A stretch of 8,247 nt of DNA. Origin: DASQDN01 sp035630195 (GTDB taxonomy: Bacteria > Acidobacteriota > Terriglobia > Bryobacterales > Bryobacteraceae). Location: the NCBI GenBank assembly GCA_035630195.1, contig DASQLD010000025.1, positions 1 to 8,247 on the forward strand. The letters run 5' to 3'. The notes under the pieces are model-generated. The model was given only the letters and a program-made list of their open reading frames with translations. It ran no database searches and was not told the DNA's origin. Shown one piece after another: positions 1-6,117 of this stretch. The position numbers and the translations under genes were made by a program. How positions within the stretch are numbered: position 1 is the first letter of the stretch; every line of letters starts with the position of its first letter.

Positions 1-1092
1 GTTCTGCGAGCCTGTGAATTGTTGCGATCATTTCGATCTGACGGCGAGCTCTTGCGTCTTCGGGACATGGTCGAGCGCACGGGTCTGCCAAAGAGCACAA
101 CGCACCGGCTCCTACGAACGCTACAGAAAGGCGGAATGATCGAGGAAGCAGCTCATGATCAATATCGCTGTCTGATTCGCGCTGCTGAGCGCCAGCGACG
201 ACTGCGCGTCGGGTTCGGAGCGCAAACCACGTCGACAACTTTTTCGCAGGCAGTCACGGATAGCGTGCGCAAAGCCGCTTCTGATAACAACGTGGATCTG
301 GTGGAAGTGAACAACCGCTATAGTTCTAAGACTGCGCTGCGCAATGCGGATCTGCTCGTGCGGGAGCGTGTAGACGTAGCAATCGAATTTCAGACCTATG
401 AGAACGTCGCGCCAGTGATCGCGGCGCGATTCCTGTCGGCAGGTATTCCGGTGATAGCAGTTGAGATTCCCCATCCGGGCGCCGTGTACTTCGGAGCGAA
501 CAATTATGAGGCAGGGATCATTGGAGGCCGGGCGCTCGGCAGGTGGGCGAAAGATAACTGGACCGGAGTAGTAGACGAAGTGATTCTACTTGAGGAACGG
601 ATAGCCGGTCCGTTACCGCAAGCTCGTCTTACCGGGGCGATCACTGGTATCAGGGAGGTTTTGCCCGAGATGACACGCGCCAATGTGATTACTTTTGATG
701 GCAAAGGCGCATACGGGCCCTCCTTCGACCTGGTACGCAAGCATCTCCGCAAGCAAACGCGAAAGCGTACCCTGATCGCCGCGATCAATGACCCAAGCGC
801 GCTTGGGGCGCTACGAGCATTCGAAGAATGCGGCTACAACTCCTATTGTGCTGTCATGGGGCAGAACGCCATCGCGGAAGCACGCGAGGAGATACGAAAG
901 CCGGGGTCGCGCTTGATCGGATCGGTAGCGTATTTCCCCGAGCGCTATGGTCAGGAGCTCATTCCGCTCGCCATTGCGATGGCCGCCGGGAAGCAAGCCC
1001 CACCGGCAGTATTTACGAAGCACAAGCTGGTTACATCCAAGAACATCGATGAAGTTTACCCGCGGGAGAAGGCCGCAGCTGCTGTAGGATAA
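1..1092 (+). CDS. IclR-type HTH / sugar-binding-domain fusion regulator, 5' partial
   Basis: This is probably a cytoplasmic one-component transcription regulator that senses a small ligand, perhaps a sugar or sugar acid. The frame is open back to base 1, and the first codons (VLRACELL) already match the first helix of IclR-type winged HTH domains, so the true start lies upstream of the window and the TTG at 19 is not the start. The HTH covers about residues 1-60 of the visible part, with the recognition stretch TGLPKSTTHRLLRTLQKGG at about 27-45. From about residue 68 (RVGFGAQTT) to about 345 the protein resembles a type I periplasmic sugar-binding domain (RbsB/LacI fold), including an EAGIIGGRALGRW segment. 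The usual IclR ligand-binding domain is absent, and no signal peptide or membrane segment is visible. MarC follows 22 bp downstream and may be co-transcribed. The fold assignment is solid for the HTH and good for the C-terminal part; the ligand is unknown. Confidence 0.85.
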   Translation, partial: VLRACELLRSFRSDGELLRLRDMVERTGLPKSTTHRLLRTLQKGGMIEEAAHDQYRCLIRAAERQRRLRVGFGAQTTSTTFSQAVTDSVRKAASDNNVDLVEVNNRYSSKTALRNADLLVRERVDVAIEFQTYENVAPVIAARFLSAGIPVIAVEIPHPGAVYFGANNYEAGIIGGRALGRWAKDNWTGVVDEVILLEERIAGPLPQARLTGAITGIREVLPEMTRANVITFDGKGAYGPSFDLVRKHLRKQTRKRTLIAAINDPSALGALRAFEECGYNSYCAVMGQNAIAEAREEIRKPGSRLIGSVAYFPERYGQELIPLAIAMAAGKQAPPAVFTKHKLVTSKNIDEVYPREKAAAAVG

Positions 1093-1114
1093 CCTCGTAC
1101 AGTCAAAACAGCGC

Positions 1115-1780
1115 ATGGACTGGAACCAGATCGAAGTTTTCGTACGGTTTTCGCTCATCGCACTGAGTTCCATCTTCTTTATCGTCGATCCACTGGCGAC
1201 TATACCTTCCTTCCTTGCCCTTACAGGTGGCTACAAACTTGAAAAACGTCGCCAGATGGCGAAGCAGGCCGCTTGGACATGTTTCGGTGTGTTGAGCGCA
1301 TTCGCGCTGGCGGGCAGTCTCATCTTCAAGACCTTCGGCATTACTCTCCCGGCATTCAAAATCGCGGGCGGGCTCTTGTTGCTTTTGGTTGCTGTCGAGA
1401 TGCTCGAAGCCAGGCGCTCTGGAACTCAGGAAAGCGAGGCCGAGCTTCGTGAGGGTGAGACGAAAGAAGAGGTTGGGGTTACACCGCTCGGGATACCGAT
1501 GCTCGCGGGCCCGGGTGCTATCTCGACCGCGATGGTGCTGATGGCGCAGTCGCGACGCTGGTGGCAGGCGATACCGGTATTCGTCGCGATTGCGATTACA
1601 GCGTATTCTTCCTATGTCATCCTGGCGAGCGCGGACCGCGTGCGGGGCAAGCTGGGGGAAGTTGGCATTCGCATTCTGATGCGGCTGATGGGCTTGGTGC
1701 TCACCGCGATCGCAGTCCAGTTCGTCATAAATGGCTTAATTGATCTCGGAGTAATCCAGCCCCAGCCGTTGCCGAAGTGA
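1115..1780 (+). CDS. MarC family integral membrane protein
   Basis: A 221-residue polytopic inner-membrane protein of the MarC/UPF0056 family, of usual length. Five to six hydrophobic segments are visible, at about residues 10-35, 53-72, 78-97, 120-145, 152-172 and 188-212. Family-like motifs are FFIVDPLATIPSFLALT near residue 21, the FKIAGGLLLLLVAVEML helix near 81, TPLGIPMLAGPGAISTAMVL near 123 and RLMGLVLTAIAVQFVINGL near 190. A charged, Glu-rich cytoplasmic loop (about 99-120) separates the two halves. MarC was once linked to multiple antibiotic resistance, but that link was not upheld, and the transport substrate is unknown. The ATG at 1115 has no clear Shine-Dalgarno sequence, which fits translation following the upstream regulator gene. 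Its TGA stop is 1 bp from the stop of the convergent anti-sigma gene. Confidence 0.93.
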   Translation: MDWNQIEVFVRFSLIALSSIFFIVDPLATIPSFLALTGGYKLEKRRQMAKQAAWTCFGVLSAFALAGSLIFKTFGITLPAFKIAGGLLLLLVAVEMLEARRSGTQESEAELREGETKEEVGVTPLGIPMLAGPGAISTAMVLMAQSRRWWQAIPVFVAIAITAYSSYVILASADRVRGKLGEVGIRILMRLMGLVLTAIAVQFVINGLIDLGVIQPQPLPK

Positions 1781-1781
1781 T

Positions 1782-2513
1782 CTAAGTTCCCGCCGGTGTC
1801 ACGAGGAAGGGTTGTGTTGTTGGAGCGGGCGACCCCGACTCCGGCTCATCCGTGATTGCAAACGCCGCGGTGTTGGTCAGATCCACCGGACCGGTCTGTA
1901 AATGCACCGCAGATCCATTGGCATCCGGAAGGAAAACGCCAGCGGGCCGTGGAGCCTGACCTTTCGGTATGATCCACATCTCGTAAGCTCGCCCGGCAGC
2001 CGGCGCGGGCAGGTTCGATGCAATAAGCATTACGCCGGATCGCGGATTTACAAAGTACGTTCCGCGAGGCTGATTCGCGCCGGGCGCGGCTGAAGCCGGT
2101 CGTGTCTGCGGATCTCTTAGGAAATCGAGTTTATTCGAAAGCTCGTCCGATTGCACTTGCAAGCTTCGGATGCGGCCGCTGGCGACCGTCAGCTCATTCG
2201 AGCGACGATTCGCTTCCCATCCGAGCCATACGGTGGCGAACGCCAGCGCGGCCGCCAAACCCATCCACGCGAGCGGCGCCTTTCGACGCGGCGGCCGCAC
2301 GCTATTCACAACGCGCTCCCGCAAACTTGCCGGGGGCTGCTCGAGTTTCACCGAACTCAAAACGCCAGAGTTCAATGCCAGCGCTTCGCGCAGTGCTGCC
2401 GTACAGTTCGAGCAGTTGTCGCGAAGGTGCTGATCAATCTCTGAACGCTCTTCCGCGTCGAGTATGCCGAGGGCGTAGAGTTCCAGCAGTTCCCGATTGG
2501 TTTCGCAACTCAT
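1782..2513 (-). CDS. RskA-like membrane anti-sigma factor
   Basis: A single-pass membrane protein predicted to hold the ECF sigma encoded just upstream inactive at the inner face of the membrane. The N-terminal cytoplasmic part (residues 1-75) has an anti-sigma zinc-finger-like motif, H29-x4-C34-x2-C37, plus C3. This is one residue longer than the classical Hx3Cx2C spacing. One transmembrane helix lies at about 80-99 (LAWMGLAAALAFATVWLGW), followed by a heptad-like, coiled-coil-prone stretch at about 103-133 and an Ala/Pro linker. The C-terminal domain (about 150-243) carries RskA-family features such as GRAYEMWIIPKG and GVFLPDANGS, with FAITDEPESGSPAPT near the end. The start codon overlaps the sigma stop as ATGA (2510-2513), which points to translational coupling and a matched sigma/anti-sigma pair. 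Family assignment is firm; the inducing signal cannot be read from the sequence. Confidence 0.93.
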   Translation of the reverse strand: MSCETNRELLELYALGILDAEERSEIDQHLRDNCSNCTAALREALALNSGVLSSVKLEQPPASLRERVVNSVRPPRRKAPLAWMGLAAALAFATVWLGWEANRRSNELTVASGRIRSLQVQSDELSNKLDFLRDPQTRPASAAPGANQPRGTYFVNPRSGVMLIASNLPAPAAGRAYEMWIIPKGQAPRPAGVFLPDANGSAVHLQTGPVDLTNTAAFAITDEPESGSPAPTTQPFLVTPAGT

Positions 2514-3118
2514 ACGGGCGCCTTCGCAGTGAGCTCATCACGAAGCGTCTTCAGTGCGGACCTGATCCACGTCTTGACCGTCCCGAGAGGCTGATGAATT
2601 CGCTCTGCCATTTCCGAATGCGACAATCCTTCGAAATAGGCCAACTCAATCACAGTCCGCTGGTTTTCTGAGAGTCGACTGAGAGCCGTTCGAACTTGTT
2701 CGAGCTGTACGCTGTCCAGCAGATTGCTTTCCCAGTCTTGGAAGACACCGGGATGATCGCTGTCGGCCGAAACCATACCCTTCCATACGCGTCCTTGCAC
2801 GGAACGGATGTAATCCAGCGCTTGGTTGCGGGCTACAGTCAGTATCCAAGGTCCAAGTGCTCCACGCTCGGCGTCAAACCCCTGAGCGCGTGTCCACACT
2901 CGCAAGAAGCTTTCTTGCACCAAGTCTTCCGCGACGGCATGATCGCGTACAATCCGCAGAATGATCGTATAGGCCAGCCGTCCGTAGCGATCATAAAGTT
3001 CTCCGATTACATCCCCATCACGAGCCTTTAGACGCCGCGCAAGATCGCCGTCCTCAGGAAATCGGAGAACTGTGGCTGCAATGGCGAGAAGTAACAGACT
3101 GTCGACAGGTACTTTCAT
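2510..3118 (-). CDS. ECF-type RNA polymerase sigma factor (SigK/RpoE-like)
   Basis: A 202-residue group 4 (ECF) sigma-70 factor that directs RNA polymerase to a dedicated promoter set when released from the anti-sigma encoded immediately downstream. Region 2 spans about residues 38-106, with the core-binding pattern AEDLVQESFLRVW (62-75) and WILTVARNQALDYIR (91-105). Region 4 spans about 141-195, with LSENQRTVIELAYFEGLSHSEMAERI and the recognition-helix part LGTVKTWIRSALKTLR. No extra C-terminal domain is present. The 202-residue length depends on ATG 3118, which adds a hydrophobic stretch (SLLLLAIAATVL, 7-18) before the typical start of region 2. I found no other ATG, GTG or TTG in frame before region 2, so this start stands, although no good ribosome binding site precedes it. 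It is co-transcribed with the anti-sigma. I could not identify a convincing autoregulatory promoter in the 120 bp upstream. Confidence 0.93.
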   Translation of the reverse strand: MKVPVDSLLLLAIAATVLRFPEDGDLARRLKARDGDVIGELYDRYGRLAYTIILRIVRDHAVAEDLVQESFLRVWTRAQGFDAERGALGPWILTVARNQALDYIRSVQGRVWKGMVSADSDHPGVFQDWESNLLDSVQLEQVRTALSRLSENQRTVIELAYFEGLSHSEMAERIHQPLGTVKTWIRSALKTLRDELTAKAPV

Positions 3119-3238
3119 GCCGGAACAGGGCAGTGACCCTACCTAGTTTAGTCGAACGCGGGCCGCATTCTTCTGCCGAACCGCGGCATCGCGAGTCGAC
3201 CATCGCGCTCTACGGATCGATCGGTGGCGTCTATATAA
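3119..3238 (-). other. intergenic region upstream of sigma factor, likely promoter
   Basis: A 120-bp gap between the end of the enolase-superfamily gene and the sigma start, both on the minus strand. A promoter for the sigma/anti-sigma operon would be expected here, but no -35/-10 pair stands out. One weak hairpin (CGCGA at 3190-3194 with TCGCG at 3203-3207, 8-nt loop) lacks a T-run and is not a convincing terminator. Confidence 0.35.
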
Positions 3239-4468
3239 CTAGCCCCACCACTGTTCGCCGGTAGCGAGATGCGCTTTGACGACATCGGGGTTCAAAACGA
3301 AGCCAAGCCCTGGCGTCGTCGAGACCGTAATAAAGCCGTCTTTGAACATAGGCGCGTCATAGACAACCACTTTGTCCAGCCAGTCACCTTTGCCCATCAC
3401 TGTCTCGCACGCCATGTAGTCGCGAATTGACGTGGCCCAGTGGACGTTACACAACGTCGCAACGATGCTACCGGTATTGTGGGTCGCCATCGGCAATCCG
3501 AAAACTTCGGCCATATCGGCAATTCGCTTTGTTTCGAGAAAACCGCCGCTGTTCCGGAGATCCGGATGCAAGATATCGCATCCCTGATAGATGATGAAGT
3601 CCTTGAATCCCTGGCGTCGTGTCAGGTTCTCACCCGTGCAGATGGGCACGCGTGAGGAGGCGCAGAGCCGCTTCCAACTGTCTGAGTACTCGGGAGGAAG
3701 CGGATCTTCGAACCAAACCGGTCGGATGGATTCGATTGCTTCAGCGTACTGAATCGATGTTCTTAAATCGTATTCCCAATGGCAGTGAACCATTAGGTCG
3801 TGATCCCAACCGATGGCCTCGCGGCAGTTCTCCCAGCCCTTCCGAATGCGAGACAGTTCCGTGGTTGTCAGCATTCGGTTTGAGCGATCGCGCGCGTGGT
3901 CGATTTCGGGCGTGGTGTGCTGACTACCGAACTTATGTGTCTTGAAACCGGCCGGGTCAGCCTTCACCTTCTGCGCCCACTCGCGACACGATGCGGGATC
4001 GAGCATGTTCTTCGGCGCGGCGTGATCGTATACCTTTACTTTCTCCCGGAAACGGCCGCCGAGCAGGATGCTGACTGGTTGTCCTAGAATTCGGCCAGCC
4101 AAATCCCACAGCGCCATCTCGATACCGCTGACTGCACGCATCAGACTGTGTGCCGATCCGTCCGTACGCGTGCCGAGTCCGACATAGATGGCGTCGATCT
4201 CCAGTGGATCCTTGCCAACCAGTTCCTGCTTCAGCGCGAGAACCTGCTCCTTCACTCCAACGCCAGGACTGCCGTATGCTTCTCCGATGCCGAAAAGTCC
4301 CGAGTCGCTGACAACTTTCACGAGTGTGTAGTTCCGCGAGGGACCTTGGACCACCATTGCCTGTAAGTCCCGAATCTTGACTCTACCCTTGTCGGGAGCA
4401 GCCATCGCATGGTAGCGGGTCAGAAATGGCGCCGCGGAAAGTGCTTGAAGAAAAGATCGCCGAGTCAT
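3239..4468 (-). CDS. Tat-exported enolase-superfamily dehydratase/racemase (mandelate racemase/muconate lactonizing type)
   Basis: A 409-residue member of the mandelate racemase/muconate lactonizing group, nearest by motif to sugar-acid dehydratases such as D-galactonate dehydratase. Such enzymes abstract a proton next to a carboxylate with Mg2+ help. Residues 1-24 form a Tat-type signal (R3-R4-S-F-L, hydrophobic stretch, then AMA-A near 21-24), suggesting export. The N-terminal capping domain runs from about 30 to 145 and includes GIEMALWDLAGRILGQPV. The barrel follows, with GFKTHKFG (174-181) at the KxK position, metal ligands E254 (FEDP) and E280 (TGENL), D303 in HPDLRNSGG, and H330 (THNTGS), which would form the His-Asp dyad with D303. 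The first metal ligand, normally Asp in a V-D-x-H context, appears here as H228 in VHCHWE. ATG 4468 has no Shine-Dalgarno sequence, and a 15-bp palindrome sits at that spot. Substrate is unknown; fold is certain. Confidence 0.9.
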   Translation of the reverse strand: MTRRSFLQALSAAPFLTRYHAMAAPDKGRVKIRDLQAMVVQGPSRNYTLVKVVSDSGLFGIGEAYGSPGVGVKEQVLALKQELVGKDPLEIDAIYVGLGTRTDGSAHSLMRAVSGIEMALWDLAGRILGQPVSILLGGRFREKVKVYDHAAPKNMLDPASCREWAQKVKADPAGFKTHKFGSQHTTPEIDHARDRSNRMLTTTELSRIRKGWENCREAIGWDHDLMVHCHWEYDLRTSIQYAEAIESIRPVWFEDPLPPEYSDSWKRLCASSRVPICTGENLTRRQGFKDFIIYQGCDILHPDLRNSGGFLETKRIADMAEVFGLPMATHNTGSIVATLCNVHWATSIRDYMACETVMGKGDWLDKVVVYDAPMFKDGFITVSTTPGLGFVLNPDVVKAHLATGEQWWG

Positions 4469-4474
4469 CGTGAT

Positions 4475-4489
4475 TGATGTATTACATCA
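4475..4489. promoter_or_regulatory. 15-bp perfect palindrome, candidate operator of the dehydratase gene
   Basis: TGATGTATTACATCA is a perfect inverted repeat centred on base 4482, ending 6 bases before the dehydratase ATG. Its core TGTATTACA fits the GT-N3-AC pattern known for FadR-type GntR regulators. That assignment is inference; no such regulator is in the window. The minus-strand hexamer TAATAC (4484-4479) inside it could also be a -10 box, with a weak CTTGTG (4507-4502) 17 bp upstream. Transcription would then start within a few bases of the ATG. Confidence 0.45.
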
Positions 4490-4520
4490 CGACTTTCGGT
4501 GCACAAGGGGGTGCCTTATT

Positions 4521-5900
4521 TCAGAGCTGCTGAAGAGCCAACTGCTCCTCTGAAGGCTCCGCTCAACAGAACCATGGCTCTTCCATGTAAGGGATCACTG
4601 TACGGGGCAAAAGCCGATAGTCGACCGGCAGTGGGCTGCCGTGAGCGGCTTCCCAAATATCGTGGAAAATTGCTGAGCGGGATTTCTTTGCTCGCAGACC
4701 GGAGCGCACGATCGTGGAGACACGCGTCGCAAGCGCTTCTACCTCGGAATCAGGATGCCGCCAGGGATATACTAGCGCCTGCCCATCGAAGGAACCGATG
4801 TAACGCCGAGTATCCTCCAACTCGAGCAGCCTTGAACCGGACGGAATCAATAGTCGCAGACTCCACTGGACCGGAGCTACATTGTCGACGAGATCAAGTC
4901 GCCTCACTGCATCCAGCAGCGCCTGAAAACCTTCAATCGTCGTCCACGGCGTGAACGGCAGAAACGTTGGTGTCAGCGTCAATCCGGCAGCACGGAAAAG
5001 GCCAGCAACCTCGATGAAGTCTGCGCTTGTATGGCCCTTGTCGAGTCTTTCCAAAACATCCGGCTGCACCGATTCAACCGCCGAGATCACAAACAGACAA
5101 CCTGTGTCTCGCAGCGTGGGCAGCATATTTCGATGCTTCAGCAGATGCTCAACTTTGGCGGTGATGTCATAGGTGATCGATGGGAACTCCCCGTGTAACC
5201 GCTCGACGATGCGCTGACCATGCGTGGGACCGTTCAGGAAGTCCGGATCACCGAACGTGATGTGTTCGGCGCCGGCTGCGACCTGTCTACGGATATCCTC
5301 CATCACGATGTCCGCCTGCACTACGCGGAAAGATCCTTGATATACGGGAACGACAGGGCAGTGGCGGCAGAGATGCTTACAACCACGACTCGCTTCCGTA
5401 TAGCCGACCCGACTTTTCACACCGTTCGAAACAAGCTTTGGATACCGTTCGAGCACGGGAAGGCGTCCTCGATCCGGCACAAGAAACGCCTGTCGTTCAA
5501 GGGATGTTTCTGATAGGGATCCGGCGCCGTTGGCAAGCGAATCAACAAGCCTCACCAGCGCGCCTTCGAATTCGCCGCCGAGAATACTTTGCACGCCGAG
5601 GCTCCGCAGATGCGCATCGTTCAGCGGCGCATACAGACCGTAGCAACATAGGTGGGCGCGCGCGTTCAAGCTGCGCACGCGTTCTAATACGGCTCCCGCC
5701 AGTCGCGTCGCGGTGTGCATCGGCACATAGATCGCAATCAGATCCGCTTCTTGAACCTGAACGGAAGGAAGCATCCCGACGGCGAGGTCTGCGCAAGCAA
5801 CCTCGTGACCAGCAGACTGCAGCCATGCGGCCGGCGATGCGAGACCGAACGGCTGACGACCCAGCTCGTAGGTGGAAATGAGAACTACCTTCACCTCCAA
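4521..5900 (-). CDS. CUAEP-tail radical SAM selenoprotein (TGA at 4563-4565 read as selenocysteine)
   Basis: A 459-residue radical SAM enzyme. The N-terminal part (about 3-125) looks like a Rossmann, B12-binding-type domain (VVLISTYELGRQPFG, then alternating strands and helices) but lacks the DxHxxG cobalamin motif. The radical SAM core begins near residue 163, with iron-sulfur ligands C174-x3-C178-x2-C181, and has FGDPDFLNG (216-224) at the usual Gly-rich SAM-contact position. The nominal end is ...EEPWFC followed by TGA at 4563-4565. Reading through gives C445-U446-A-E-P, then SEEQLALQQL, and a TGA stop at 4521-4523. I recall an annotated family named for its CUAEP or CCAEP tail, which this matches exactly; its reaction is not known to me. 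A SECIS-like hairpin follows the TGA. Start: TTG 5900 is the longest option; GTG 5894 (MKVVLISTYELG) is equally plausible. The gene lies 52 bp upstream of the dehydratase on the same strand. Confidence 0.85.
4532..4550 (-). promoter_or_regulatory. predicted bacterial SECIS hairpin
   Basis: In the mRNA, GAGGAGC (4550-4544) pairs with GCUCUUC (4538-4532), giving 7 bp with one G-U pair, around the 5-nt loop AGUUG (4543-4539). The loop begins after 19 nt from the UGA, and a G is the second loop base, followed by U. Published bacterial SECIS rules ask for a loop of 3-14 nt with G in the first two positions, about 16-37 nt from the UGA; this fits all of them. The hairpin lies inside the extended coding region, as in other bacterial selenoprotein genes, and would recruit SelB carrying Sec-tRNA. 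Confidence 0.72.
4563..4565 (-). other. in-frame selenocysteine codon (UGA)
   Basis: TGA on the minus strand, preceded by TGT (Cys) and followed by GCG GAG CCT (Ala-Glu-Pro). This gives the vicinal Cys-Sec pair of the CUAEP tail. Ordinary gene calling would end the protein here, removing the predicted redox-active end. Confidence 0.82.
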
Positions 5901-6117
5901 CCAGTTTCACACGCTACTGTTTAGCGAAATACAAGGCCGCATGCGCGTTCGAGGTTCGTCCTGCCAGCAACCTTTTTCCGGGCTGCGCCGGGCGAGCGCG
6001 GCGAAAGACGTGCTGTGCCCGCCCGAAGTGGCCATTCCTTGGAAATCGGTCAACCAAACCTGGAACTTTACGAGCGCCAGCATTCCACGAATTGAGCTAC
6101 GCGAACGTCAACTCTGT
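5901..6117. other. divergent intergenic region between radical SAM and secretin genes
   Basis: About 217 bp separate the two divergent starts if the secretin begins at TTG 6118. Promoters for both genes should lie here. The plus-strand frame of the secretin stays open through it from 5872, but the encoded residues look like neither a signal peptide nor a known domain, so I treat it as non-coding. No strong promoter pair or repeat is evident. A weak plus-strand TTGGAA (from 6040) with downstream AACTTT has a 19-bp spacer and is not convincing. Confidence 0.4.

Noticed and set aside
1778..1784. A shared terminator between the convergent MarC and anti-sigma genes
   Set aside because: The stops are 1 bp apart and I saw no hairpin with a T-run there.
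2102..2671. Plus-strand open frame of 189 residues across the anti-sigma/sigma junction
   Set aside because: It is antisense to two firmly identified genes, and its Arg/Pro/Ser-rich composition is typical of a shadow frame.
3190..3207. CGCGA/TCGCG hairpin downstream of the dehydratase gene as a terminator
   Set aside because: The stem is only 5 bp with an 8-nt loop and no T-run on either strand.
4499..4954. Plus-strand open frame of 151 residues opposite the radical SAM gene
   Set aside because: It lies antisense to a strongly supported gene, has no recognisable motif and looks like a codon-bias shadow.
5872..6117. Upstream extension of the secretin reading frame
   Set aside because: It would overlap the start of the divergent radical SAM gene and place about 82 unfamiliar residues before a clear signal peptide.
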